From assembly GCA_948960675.1 (NCBI GenBank), contig CARDPF010000057.1:1-13642 (forward strand): a stretch of DNA of 13,642 bases, read 5' to 3'. The DNA comes from an uncultured Eisenbergiella sp. (GTDB taxonomy: Bacteria > Bacillota > Clostridia > Lachnospirales > Lachnospiraceae). Below the pieces are notes generated by a model that made no database searches, was not told the origin of the DNA, and saw only the letters and a list, made by a program, of their open reading frames with translations. This document shows positions 1 through 7,605 of this stretch, one piece after another; position 1 is the first letter of the stretch, and each line of letters begins with the position of its first letter. The position numbers and the translations under genes were made by a program.

Positions 1-10
1 AGCGGATCTT

Positions 11-51
11 TTTTTATACGATGGGAAATTTTGTTTTCTGCCGTATAAAAA
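11..51. repeat. Perfect 10-bp inverted repeat upstream of metK
   Basis: Positions 11-20 (TTTTTATACG) and 42-51 (CGTATAAAAA) are exact reverse complements, separated by 21 bases. The arms are AT-rich and immediately precede the GC-rich leader of metK. It may be an operator or a weak hairpin. I could not fit a convincing -35/-10 pair here, so the metK promoter is not assigned and may lie before the window. Confidence 0.5.
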
Positions 52-141
52 GGGGCGGTAATGCGTACTCGCGCGCAGGGAAAAAGTTGCCTGACGGCAA
101 CCGCTCTCGACGTAGCGTGTGCGCAAAGCGCACACTTTTTT
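52..141 (+). promoter_or_regulatory. Structured metK leader, candidate transcription attenuator
   Basis: Three pairings are visible by eye. GGGGCGG at 52-58 can pair with CCGCTCT at 101-107 (two G-U pairs). A hairpin GTTGCC/GGCAAC sits at 86-91 and 96-101 with a TGAC loop. GCGCGCA at 71-77 can pair with TGTGCGC at 118-124, which is the 5' arm of the terminator at 117-141. That last pairing would be mutually exclusive with the terminator, as in an antiterminator/terminator switch. Because the gene is metK, S-adenosylmethionine or methionine is the natural ligand to suspect. However, I see none of the S-box (SAM-I) core elements, such as the GATGA kink-turn or the GAAAGATGAG end, nor a T-box motif. 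The riboswitch class is therefore unassigned and the ligand is a guess. Confidence 0.5.
117..141 (+). terminator. Intrinsic terminator in the metK leader
   Basis: GTGTGCGC (117-124), AAA loop, GCGCACAC (128-135), then six T residues (136-141): a perfect 8-bp GC-rich stem followed by a T tract. It lies 73 bases before the metK start codon and on the same strand, so it either ends a transcript from upstream or, more likely given the competing pairing at 71-77, acts as an attenuator for metK. Confidence 0.85.
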
Positions 142-214
142 ACAGGTAGGCCTGTGTCCGCGCGGCAGCCGCAGGCCTGACAGATTCCAAAGCCGCGCAG
201 AAATGAGGAGAAGC

Positions 215-1402
215 ATGGAAAAAAGATTATTTACATCCGAATCCGTGACAGAAGGACATCCCGATAAAATGTGCGATGCGGTTTCCGATGCGATTCTGGA
301 CGCACTGATGGAGCAGGATCCCATGAGCCGCGTGGCCTGTGAGACGGCAAGCTGTACCGGGTTTGTGCTGGTGACGGGCGAGATTACCACCAACGCTTAT
401 GTGGACATTCCAAGGATTGTCCGTGATACGGTCAAGGAGATCGGATATGACAAGTCCGAATACGGCTTTGACGGCAATACCTGTGCGGTGATGGTTTCCA
501 TTGATGAACAGTCGTCCGATATCGCCATGGGTGTGGACAAAGCGCTGGAGGCGAAAGAGAACAGGATGTCCGACGAGGAAATCGAGGCAATCGGCGCAGG
601 GGATCAGGGCATGATGTTTGGTTATGCGACCAATGAGACCGAAGAAATGATGCCTTATCCGATTTCCCTTGCACATAAGCTGGCCAAGCAGCTGACCAAG
701 GTTCGCAAGGACGGTGTGCTGACTTACCTTAGGCCCGACGGCAAGAGCCAGGTTTCCGTGGAGTATGACGAAAACGACAAGCCGGTTCGTCTGGAGGCAG
801 TGGTGCTTTCCACCCAGCATGATCCCGATGTGACCCAGGAACAGATTCATGAGGATATCAAAAAGTATGTGTTTGATCCGGTTCTGCCCAAGGAACTGAT
901 TGATGGCAATACCAAGTTCTTTATCAATCCCACCGGGCGTTTCGTCATCGGCGGGCCTCACGGGGATGCCGGCCTGACGGGGCGTAAGATCATTGTGGAT
1001 ACCTACGGCGGCTATGCGCGCCATGGCGGCGGTGCATTTTCCGGCAAGGACTGCACCAAGGTAGACAGGAGCGCGGCTTATGCGGCCCGTTATGTGGCCA
1101 AGAATATTGTGGCCGCAGGACTTGCGGAGAAGTGTGAAATCCAGCTGTCTTATGCCATCGGTGTGGCGCAGCCCACTTCCGTCATGGTGGATACCTTCGG
1201 TACGGGCAGGCTGTCCGACGAGAAACTGGTTTCGGTGATCCGTGAGAATTTTGACCTGCGTCCGGCCGGAATCATCAAAATGCTGGATTTGCGCCGCCCG
1301 ATTTACAAACAGACTGCGGCGTACGGCCATTTTGGGAGAAATGACCTGGATCTGCCTTGGGAAAAGACCGACAAGGCGGAAGTGTTAAAGAAATATCTCT
1401 AA
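215..1402 (+). CDS. metK: S-adenosylmethionine synthetase (methionine adenosyltransferase)
   Basis: This cytoplasmic enzyme makes S-adenosylmethionine from methionine and ATP, releasing phosphate and pyrophosphate; it supplies methyl groups for the cell. The protein is 395 residues, the usual length for bacterial MetK. It shows the family hallmarks: HPDK at residues 15-18, GAGDQG at 127-132, the [13 protein letters not shown] stretch at 246-258, and the glycine-rich GGGAFSGKD at 271-279. All three structural repeats appear present and intact. The start at 215 is chosen because GAGGAG (205-210) is placed 4 bases upstream and the protein then begins [18 protein letters not shown] as in homologues; the frame stays open upstream to 119, but that extension contains the leader terminator and has no family similarity that I recognise. 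A leader attenuator probably controls it. It converges with the AraC-type gene downstream, with 76 bases between stops. Confidence 0.97.
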   Translation: MEKRLFTSESVTEGHPDKMCDAVSDAILDALMEQDPMSRVACETASCTGFVLVTGEITTNAYVDIPRIVRDTVKEIGYDKSEYGFDGNTCAVMVSIDEQSSDIAMGVDKALEAKENRMSDEEIEAIGAGDQGMMFGYATNETEEMMPYPISLAHKLAKQLTKVRKDGVLTYLRPDGKSQVSVEYDENDKPVRLEAVVLSTQHDPDVTQEQIHEDIKKYVFDPVLPKELIDGNTKFFINPTGRFVIGGPHGDAGLTGRKIIVDTYGGYARHGGGAFSGKDCTKVDRSAAYAARYVAKNIVAAGLAEKCEIQLSYAIGVAQPTSVMVDTFGTGRLSDEKLVSVIRENFDLRPAGIIKMLDLRRPIYKQTAAYGHFGRNDLDLPWEKTDKAEVLKKYL

Positions 1403-1445
1403 GAATGGCAAAGGATAAAAATGTAACGGCTCGGTTATGGCCAGC

Positions 1446-1479
1446 ACAGGCCGCAATGGGAAGACCCATTGCGGCCTGT
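1446..1479. terminator. 15-bp perfect hairpin between convergent metK and araC-type gene
   Basis: ACAGGCCGCAATGGG (1446-1460) and CCCATTGCGGCCTGT (1465-1479) are exact reverse complements around an AAGA loop. It lies between two converging genes, and its right arm touches the first base of the regulator's stop codon triplet (1479-1481 on the minus strand). Neither side has a strong T tract, so it is a non-canonical but position-appropriate candidate bidirectional terminator. Confidence 0.65.
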
Positions 1480-3800
1480 TACCGTTTGCGGGGGGAATGG
1501 CCTGGGGGCATGGAACCGGCCAGTGCGCGGTATTTCCCCGGGGTCATTCCCACTACGCCGCTGAATTTGCGGATGAAGCTGGAGGCATTGACAAACCCGA
1601 TTTTTTGTACGATTGCCTCCACGGTAAGGCTGGTCTGGGATAAATATTGCTTGGCCAGGTCAATCCGTCCGTAATTGATGTATTCCAATATAGTGATGTC
1701 GTTTTTCTCCTTAAATATGCGGCACAGGTAAGAGGCGGAAACGCCGAATTCCTGCGACATGCCTGTGATGGACAGCTGCTGGTTCTGCAGGTTTTGGTCC
1801 ACATAGTCTTTGATTCGATTTACGAGGGGCAGACAATCCTGCGGTTTATGCAGATAAAGTTCCCTTTTTTCCAATTCCCGGTTCATCACATGCTGCATAT
1901 TTTGGGACAGCTGTTCCAGAAAAGCGCGGAGGCTTTCCGGAGTGGTTACTTTTTCGATTTCCTGTAATTGACAGCGTGTGTAAAAGGTATGATCCATTTC
2001 AAAATCGTAGCGGTAAAATGCGGAGGCAAGTATCTCCAATATACAGGCGAGCAAAAACTGCACTTCGTTAATCCGCAAATCCGATTCCAGAAGGGCATTT
2101 TCAAGCCCGGAAAGCAAAAGGGCTGCTTCTTTTGGGGAGCATTCCCGCACTGCGGCGCGGAAAGGGGGCAGCTGCGCCCGGATTTGCTGATAGAAGCGGC
2201 TGTCATTTTCCGTGTCCGTATGATAGAGGATTTTTCCGTCATCCTGCAGTCTGCGTCCGGTTACTTTCTGCGCTGCCTGCAGGTAGGAGACGGAGACCAT
2301 GCCCAATTGCGGGTATATGTCGCCAAGGGCCAGGGTGGCCGTCAGGTGAAAATGCCGGGAAAACTGTGATTGCATGCGGGCAAAAAAGTTCTCGTATTGC
2401 CGGATATCTTCCCGGCACAAAATAATCAGCATGTCAATTTGCCCAAACGTCCGGCCGGAAACCGTGTGAATGGTAACGCCGTCCTGTGCAAAGGATTCCA
2501 GATAGGAAAGGTGGGCCGGGGACACGGTTGCACTTTCGGGGGAGGAAGCGCCGGTCAGGTAAAAAATTCCGGCAAGGACAAAGTCTGCGTCCACCGCGAT
2601 GCCAAGCTGCTGCAGGCCGGCGGATACGGTACCCGGATCCTGGACCTGCCCGTCAAGGAGACTGCGGATTAAGAACTGCCTGATGGCGCGGCTGCTGATG
2701 CTTCCGGCATCGGTAAACGTGTCCAGCGAGGCTTGCAGGCTGTGCAGGGCCGCCTGAATCAGTTCAATTTCGCTGGAGGCCGCCGATATGGCGTCGTTTT
2801 TGGACAGACGCTGTAAAATGGTCTTGGCTTTTGTGTTGAGCAACCGGATGGGCCGGTAACTGATATAGGTACAAAACAGGCAAAGGAGGTTGCCGCAAAA
2901 GAAGGTACAAAAAATAACCAGATAGGTCAGCTTCTGGTTTTGGGTGACAAGGGAGACGATACTGTCCTGCGGGCTGACGGAATAGTAATAAAAGCCGGTG
3001 GCGGGATAGCAGGCGGTAAAAAGGTCATATATCTGTCCGTTATCCGTGAACGTGCAGGAGAGCAGGGAGTCGCAGTCAGGGGAAGCGGACAGCATCTTTT
3101 TAATTACAGCGTCTGCTGCGTCAAAGTTTGAGTCGCCGTAAAAGTACCGGGTGGAGCCGTCTTTGTAAATGCCGTAACCGGATTGGGCAGGGGGTTGTCC
3201 GGAGGGGGCTTTGGGATTGAGCCGGGCGGGATTGCATTCAAAAAGCAGGTATAAGTCGGAGGTCAGGGCGTGCGTGGGAAAATGGAAAAACAGCCATATG
3301 GACCGGTCCGTATAGACGGCATGTCCGTTGGACATGTCTGCCTGTCTTATGGTGCGGTCAAAATCCTGTTCTGCCAATCCCTGTTCTGCCAGATGGCGGA
3401 CAAATCTTTTGCTGGTGTAGGTACTTGTGTCGGAATACACATATTCCAGCGAATCGGAATACAAGTAAACTGCGTCGGCAGCGGCGCAGATTTTTTGGGA
3501 AGCGTTGAGTTCACCGATAATTTCTTTACCGTATTGTATCGGATTGAGAAGGCGGTAACGGCCAAAGTTATCGCTGACAGACATTTGGTTGGCCCTGACA
3601 AATATATTGTCCAAAAGTCCGAAGGTCTGCCCCAGTTCCTCGCGGAATGCCGCGCTTTTCATTTCCATGGTCTGTCTGGCAAGGAGGGTGTTTAAACTGT
3701 GTATGAAATATCCGCATAGCAAAAGCATGGGGACAAGAAGGACGATGAGAAAACAGCATAGGTAGCGCAGTAAAACACGTTTTGATTTCCAGTTGTGCAT
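1479..3800 (-). CDS. Membrane-anchored AraC-family transcriptional regulator
   Basis: A 773-residue one-component regulator. Residues about 10-34 and 289-313 are hydrophobic membrane segments; between them lies an extracytoplasmic region of about 250 residues, the size of a Cache-like sensor, although I cannot name its fold from sequence alone. YRPIRLL at 315-321 follows the second segment, as in the HAMP-like junction of such proteins. A cytoplasmic linker (about 320-655) leads to a C-terminal AraC/XylS DNA-binding domain at about 660-760 with two helix-turn-helix units: SITGMSQEFGVSASYLCRIFK and then a second ending in IGFVNASSFIRKF and GMTPGKYR, the family signature. Start supported by a GGAGGG site (3808-3813) 7 bases upstream. 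It is transcribed divergently from the sugar importer operon, which it probably regulates in response to an extracellular sugar or envelope signal. No partner histidine kinase is seen, so sensing and DNA binding sit in one chain. Confidence 0.9.
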   Translation of the reverse strand: MHNWKSKRVLLRYLCCFLIVLLVPMLLLCGYFIHSLNTLLARQTMEMKSAAFREELGQTFGLLDNIFVRANQMSVSDNFGRYRLLNPIQYGKEIIGELNASQKICAAADAVYLYSDSLEYVYSDTSTYTSKRFVRHLAEQGLAEQDFDRTIRQADMSNGHAVYTDRSIWLFFHFPTHALTSDLYLLFECNPARLNPKAPSGQPPAQSGYGIYKDGSTRYFYGDSNFDAADAVIKKMLSASPDCDSLLSCTFTDNGQIYDLFTACYPATGFYYYSVSPQDSIVSLVTQNQKLTYLVIFCTFFCGNLLCLFCTYISYRPIRLLNTKAKTILQRLSKNDAISAASSEIELIQAALHSLQASLDTFTDAGSISSRAIRQFLIRSLLDGQVQDPGTVSAGLQQLGIAVDADFVLAGIFYLTGASSPESATVSPAHLSYLESFAQDGVTIHTVSGRTFGQIDMLIILCREDIRQYENFFARMQSQFSRHFHLTATLALGDIYPQLGMVSVSYLQAAQKVTGRRLQDDGKILYHTDTENDSRFYQQIRAQLPPFRAAVRECSPKEAALLLSGLENALLESDLRINEVQFLLACILEILASAFYRYDFEMDHTFYTRCQLQEIEKVTTPESLRAFLEQLSQNMQHVMNRELEKRELYLHKPQDCLPLVNRIKDYVDQNLQNQQLSITGMSQEFGVSASYLCRIFKEKNDITILEYINYGRIDLAKQYLSQTSLTVEAIVQKIGFVNASSFIRKFSGVVGMTPGKYRALAGSMPPGHSPRKR

Positions 3801-4115
3801 AAAGAATCCCTCCCGTCCGGTTTAGCAGGCAGCAAGTCTAAGCCTGGTTCTGTGTCTTTTTATTATATCATTAATTGTGCAATATGCAATATAAAAAGTG
3901 GAAACAGGGCTGGTTAATTGTCGCATATTTTGTATAAAATGGCATATTTGGGGGAAAACAGGGCGGTAAAATGGGCAGGATGTTCATGATGGCATATGGG
4001 AATACAAAGTGGATGATTCCTGTTTGGCAAAAGATCTGGTACAGTGGACGTATCGCTACCGGCAGACGACAGGGAAAGGCAGGCCTGCCGGATTTGGTAT
4101 CAGGGAGGTGTCATC
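3801..4115. promoter_or_regulatory. Divergent regulatory region between regulator and importer operon
   Basis: This 315-base gap holds the regulator promoter on one strand and presumably the importer promoter on the other. On the plus strand a -10-like TATAAA is at 3933-3938, but the best -35 match (TGGTTA at 3911-3916, 16-base spacer) is poor, as expected for an activator-dependent promoter. The 9-mer ATGGCATAT occurs at 3939-3947 and 3989-3997, exactly 50 bases apart, and a shorter GCATAT at 3923-3928; these are candidate AraC-type half sites. In the leader, CCGGCAG (4059-4065) pairs with CTGCCGG (4085-4091), enclosing the palindrome GGCAGGCCTGCC (4078-4089). The binding-site assignments are inference. 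Confidence 0.5.
3862..3889 (-). promoter_or_regulatory. Sigma-A-type promoter of the AraC-family gene
   Basis: Read on the minus strand: -35 TTGCAT (3884-3889), 16-base spacer, -10 TATAAT (3862-3867, perfect consensus). It sits about 60 bases upstream of the regulator's start codon at 3800. The region around the -35 carries a tandem CAATATG-like repeat (GCAATATGCAATAT on the plus strand, 3879-3891), which could be an operator, for example for autoregulation. Confidence 0.75.
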
Positions 4116-5039
4116 GTGCGGATAAATAAAAACGCAAAGAAAAAAAGGAATCTGTGGAAAGGAAATTATGATCTGTACCTGTTTCTGCTTCCTGCGGTAA
4201 TCGTAATTTTTCTGTTCAGCTATTTGCCGGTTTACGGAATCTTGCTTGCATTTAAGGAATATTCCGTATCAAAAGGGATTTTGGGAAGCGCGTGGGTCGG
4301 AGGGAAACATTTTATGCGTTTTTTTTCTTCCACCTATTTTCCCCTGCTGATGCGCAATACGCTGATGCTCAGTCTGTATTCCCTGGCGGTTGGATTCCCG
4401 TTCCCCATTTTATTGGCGCTGCTTTTGAACAGTATACGGGCAAAGCGGTTTAAGAAAACGGTGCAGCTGGTTACTTACGCACCCAATTTTATTTCCACGG
4501 TAGTCATGTGCGGCATGATTCTTTTGTTTTTGTCGCCGAGGGCGGGGATGCTGAATAAAATTTTGGAGGCGTTTGGCAGGGAGTCTGTAAATTTTATGGC
4601 AAAGGCTTCCTATTTCCCGCATATTTACGTATGGACGGGGGTATGGCAGAACGCAGGATGGAATTCCGTAATTTATTTTGCCGCCCTGTCAGGGATCAGC
4701 CCAGAACTGCATGAGGCGGCCATGATAGACGGCGCTTCCCGGTACCGGCGGATTTTGCACATTGACCTGCCGGGGATTTTGCCCACGGCGGTGGTGCTTT
4801 TGATTCTGAATATGGGAAATTTGATGTCTGTGGGTTATGAAAAGGTCTATCTGCTGCAGAATAATACCAATATTGCCACATCGGAGGTAATTGCCACGTA
4901 TGTTTACAAAATGGGAATCGTAAACAACGATATCAGCTTTTCGACGGCTGTCGGGCTGTTTAATTCGCTTGTCAACCTCATTTTACTTGTGACGGTCAAT
5001 TGGGTTTCGGGGAAAGTTTCGGAGAACAGCTTATGGTAA
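4116..5039 (+). CDS. ABC sugar transporter permease, CUT1 type (LplB-like)
   Basis: A 307-residue inner-membrane permease, one of the two channel subunits of a carbohydrate ABC importer. It is rich in hydrophobic helices (for example about 20-45, 78-104, 118-140, 172-192, 223-240, 276-296). The cytoplasmic EAA loop that docks the ATPase is clear at about 200-219 (EAAMIDGASRYRRILHIDLP), with the family order of Glu-Ala-Ala, Asp-Gly-Ala and Leu-Pro. Start: a GTG at 4116 is preferred because GGAGG (4103-4108 region) lies about 7 bases upstream and the protein then begins with the short basic tail usual for LplB-like permeases; an in-frame GTG at 4044 would add 24 residues without a site. It is first in an operon and overlaps the next gene by 7 bases. 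LplB is named only as a family label; the substrate is unknown. Confidence 0.92.
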   Translation: MRINKNAKKKRNLWKGNYDLYLFLLPAVIVIFLFSYLPVYGILLAFKEYSVSKGILGSAWVGGKHFMRFFSSTYFPLLMRNTLMLSLYSLAVGFPFPILLALLLNSIRAKRFKKTVQLVTYAPNFISTVVMCGMILLFLSPRAGMLNKILEAFGRESVNFMAKASYFPHIYVWTGVWQNAGWNSVIYFAALSGISPELHEAAMIDGASRYRRILHIDLPGILPTAVVLLILNMGNLMSVGYEKVYLLQNNTNIATSEVIATYVYKMGIVNNDISFSTAVGLFNSLVNLILLVTVNWVSGKVSENSLW

Positions 5040-5872
5040 GGGGAAAAAGAAGAAAGCATTTGGACGGCGATAAAATGTTTCTGGCGGTCTGTTATGTGTT
5101 TTTGGTGGGGATGCTGGCAATCACGTTTTATCCGCTGTATTTTGTGGTCATCGCTTCGGTGAGCGATCCGGCGAAAGTGAGCGCAGGGGCGGTTACTTTT
5201 TGGCCGGTGGGGATCAATCTTGCCGGATATAAGGCTGTCTGGGAGGATTCCCGGATTGTGCGCAGCTTTTTGAATTCCGTTGTATATACGGCGACGGGCA
5301 CTGCGGTAAACCTGCTGTTGACTGTGCCTGCGGCCTATGCGCTGTCACGGCCGGATTTGCGGGGAAGGAAATTTTTCATGATCTATTTTATGATACCGAT
5401 GTTTGTGTCCGGGGGGATGATACCGACCTATTTTGTCGTCAGGCAGCTGCGGCTGTTGAATTCGATGTGGTCACTGATCCTTCCGGTGGGGGTGAGCGTG
5501 TATAACCTGATTATTGCAAGGACCTTTTTTGCCTCCACGCTGGGAAAGGAACTTTTGGATGCCGCCAGAATGGACGGATGCAGTAATACCAGGTTTTTGC
5601 TTTGGATCGGGCTGCCGCTGTCCAAGGCCATCATTGCGATTTTGGTTCTCTATTATGGGGTATCCCATTGGAACAGCTATTTTACGGCAATGCTTTACAT
5701 AAGCGATGCAAAGAAGTTTCCGTTTCAGCTGGTTCTGCGGGAACTTTTGTCCCAAAGCCAGCAGGTTACGGGCGTGATGCAGGATCAGGCGCAGTTGCTT
5801 TACCGGCAGCAGCTGTCCGAACTGATGAAATACGCCCTGATTATCATTTCCAGTCTGCCGGTTTTGGGATAG
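5033..5872 (+). CDS. ABC sugar transporter permease, CUT1 type (LplC/YtcP-like), C-terminal tail missing
   Basis: The second channel subunit of the same importer: 279 residues with hydrophobic helices at about 16-42, 78-105, 113-135, 143-165, 195-215 and a last one beginning near 265. The EAA-type loop is at about 172-198 (KELLDAARMDGCSNTRFL, then GLPLSK). The start ATG at 5033 has GGAG (5021-5024) 8 bases upstream and overlaps the stop of the first permease, indicating translational coupling. Odd point: the protein ends SLPVLG. Family members normally continue about 15-20 residues through Tyr-Pro-Phe and a Gln-Lys-Tyr-Phe motif to a Gly-Ser-Val/Leu-Lys-Gly end, which completes the final helix. 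Only 31 bases separate this stop from the next start, so a simple frameshift cannot supply the tail. It may be a natural short form, a small deletion or an assembly error. Family call is firm; function of this copy is less certain. Confidence 0.9.
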   Translation: MVRGKRRKHLDGDKMFLAVCYVFLVGMLAITFYPLYFVVIASVSDPAKVSAGAVTFWPVGINLAGYKAVWEDSRIVRSFLNSVVYTATGTAVNLLLTVPAAYALSRPDLRGRKFFMIYFMIPMFVSGGMIPTYFVVRQLRLLNSMWSLILPVGVSVYNLIIARTFFASTLGKELLDAARMDGCSNTRFLLWIGLPLSKAIIAILVLYYGVSHWNSYFTAMLYISDAKKFPFQLVLRELLSQSQQVTGVMQDQAQLLYRQQLSELMKYALIIISSLPVLG

Positions 5873-5903
5873 ATACTAAAAACCAGGATGGAGGGAATCA
5901 CCT

Positions 5904-7544
5904 ATGAAAAACAGAGAAACAAAAAAAATGTTATCCCTGCTTATGGTATGTCTTACGCTTTTGGGAACGGCAGGCTGCGGAAAGGAAAATACGCCTGCAG
6001 CACCAAAGGAAAACATGGCGGGGCAGGATAGTGACGAAAAGACTGTAGCAGGGGACGACGGACGGCAGATGGTGGGAAATGTCTATCTGGAAGGCCTGCC
6101 TTTGTGCAAGGAGACGGAAACAATTACAATTTTGGTCAATTCCGGTACGGATCCCAATGAGATGGAACTTTTTAAACGTTTTGAGCAGGAAACGAATGTA
6201 AAGGTGGAGTGGCTGGCATATTCCGGGGATGTGGCTACGGAGAAGAAGAACCTGATGTATTCCAGCGGTGATTATCCGGACATGGTGGGAGGCTGGCTGC
6301 TAAATGATACGGATATTATGCGCTATGGGGCAAATGAGGGGATTTATATTCCGCTGGAGGATTTGATTGCGCAGTATGCGCCCCGCATCCAGTATTGTCT
6401 GGATACGTTTCCCAACGGAAGGGAAACGGTCACGGCGCCGGACGGGCATATTTATACGATCCCGCTGATGGCACCCCAGCCCATCACCGAAAATGTGGTG
6501 CTGATCAATAAAGCGTGGCTGGACAAGGTGGGAATGGACATGCCTGGCAATGTGGAGGAACTTTACGAGGTGCTGGTGGCTTTTAGGGACAAGGATCCCA
6601 ACGGGAACGGCCAGCAGGATGAAATACCGTTTTCCACGCAATCCCATGGACTTAGGCATATGCTCGCGTGGTTCGGTTTGGGGGATAGTACGGATGCCCA
6701 CATTGCCGTCAGGGACGGGGAACTGGTTTTTGTGCCCTCCACGGATAATTACCGTGAAGCGGTGCGGTATCTGCGCAGGCTGTTTGCGGAAGGACTGCTG
6801 GATAAGGAACTGTTTACCCACAGCGATGACCAGTTCAAGGCGAAGGGAAAGGAGAGTGAATCCATTTACGGATTGTTCATTGATTGGTCCGGCCCCGGTG
6901 TGGTGGGGCAGGAACGGTTTGAGGAAGAATATGCCGCCCTGCCGCCCCTGACCAGCCAGACAAGCCCCCAGGCGGTTTGGCCCCAGGGTTCGAATTCCGT
7001 CTTTAAGACCAATGGCGCGATCACAAAGAATGCAAAAAATCCCATCCTGCTTTTACGGTGGCTGGATTATATTTATGGGGAGGATAATTCCATCCAGATT
7101 ATGAAGGGGCCTTATGGGGAACTGATCGAGAAAAACGGGGACAAAAGCTTTGTGGCGTTGGAGCCTCCCGCAGGGGAAAACATGGATAGTTACCGGAATA
7201 AACTGTCCATAACGGGAATGCCCTACTGCGTTATGCCCGATGTGCAGGCAAAAATGCCGTTGAGCGCCTTCGAACAGGTAAAGCAGGATGCAGACGATGT
7301 TTACGCCCCGTATATCACCAGGGAGCCGATTCCCCCATACTGGCTTACGCCTGAGGAAAGCGATGAGATTTCCACGTTACAGACGGATTTGGATAAATAT
7401 GTAAAGGACAGCTTTGCAGCCTGGGTATCCGGGCAGTCCGATGTGGAAGAGGAGTGGGATGCCTATCTGGAACAGCTGAAAGTGCTTGGCGTGGAACAAT
7501 ACATGGAGGTTATGGACAAGGCTGTTTTTAGGAACCGGCAGTAA
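5904..7544 (+). CDS. Extracellular solute-binding lipoprotein of the sugar importer (family 1, LplA/LipO-like)
   Basis: A 546-residue substrate-capture protein, anchored outside the membrane by lipid. The signal peptide has a basic start, a hydrophobic core (about 9-21) and a lipobox ending in Cys25 (GTAGC), followed by a flexible Glu/Asp/Ala-rich linker to about residue 55. The mature region begins with TITILVNSGTDPNE (about 73-86), the usual first strand and loop of these proteins. The DPNGNGQQDEIPF stretch (231-243) is the calcium-loop-like motif common in large CUT1 binding proteins of Firmicutes. Start supported by GGAGGG about 8 bases before the ATG. It is third in the operon, 31 bases after the permease. 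The large size is typical of binding proteins for oligosaccharides paired with LplB/LplC permeases; the particular ligand cannot be read from sequence. The neighbouring GH20-like enzyme points to an N-acetylhexosamine-containing glycan. Confidence 0.93.
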   Translation: MKNRETKKMLSLLMVCLTLLGTAGCGKENTPAAPKENMAGQDSDEKTVAGDDGRQMVGNVYLEGLPLCKETETITILVNSGTDPNEMELFKRFEQETNVKVEWLAYSGDVATEKKNLMYSSGDYPDMVGGWLLNDTDIMRYGANEGIYIPLEDLIAQYAPRIQYCLDTFPNGRETVTAPDGHIYTIPLMAPQPITENVVLINKAWLDKVGMDMPGNVEELYEVLVAFRDKDPNGNGQQDEIPFSTQSHGLRHMLAWFGLGDSTDAHIAVRDGELVFVPSTDNYREAVRYLRRLFAEGLLDKELFTHSDDQFKAKGKESESIYGLFIDWSGPGVVGQERFEEEYAALPPLTSQTSPQAVWPQGSNSVFKTNGAITKNAKNPILLLRWLDYIYGEDNSIQIMKGPYGELIEKNGDKSFVALEPPAGENMDSYRNKLSITGMPYCVMPDVQAKMPLSAFEQVKQDADDVYAPYITREPIPPYWLTPEESDEISTLQTDLDKYVKDSFAAWVSGQSDVEEEWDAYLEQLKVLGVEQYMEVMDKAVFRNRQ

Positions 7545-7605
7545 AGTTTCAGGAACGGTGTGCGTCTGCAATGGCGCATGCCGGTTTAAAAAGGAAGGAG
7601 AAGAC

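Noticed and set aside
52..141. Classical S-box (SAM-I) riboswitch or T-box before metK
   Set aside because: GGCAACC is present by chance similarity, but the kink-turn, the conserved 3' strand and the T-box AGGGTGG-type sequence are not visible.
227..1330. 367-codon open frame on the minus strand inside metK
   Set aside because: Fully antisense to a clear metK; its translation shows no domain pattern and simply mirrors metK codon use.
4044..4115. Upstream in-frame GTG start for the first permease
   Set aside because: No ribosome site; the added residues are not membrane-like and cover a leader hairpin. The GTG at 4116 has a good site.
5602..5907. Alternative plus-strand frame running past the end of the second permease, possibly a frameshifted tail
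   Set aside because: Its end (GIDTKNQDGGNHL) does not resemble the permease tail, so it does not rescue the missing C-terminus.
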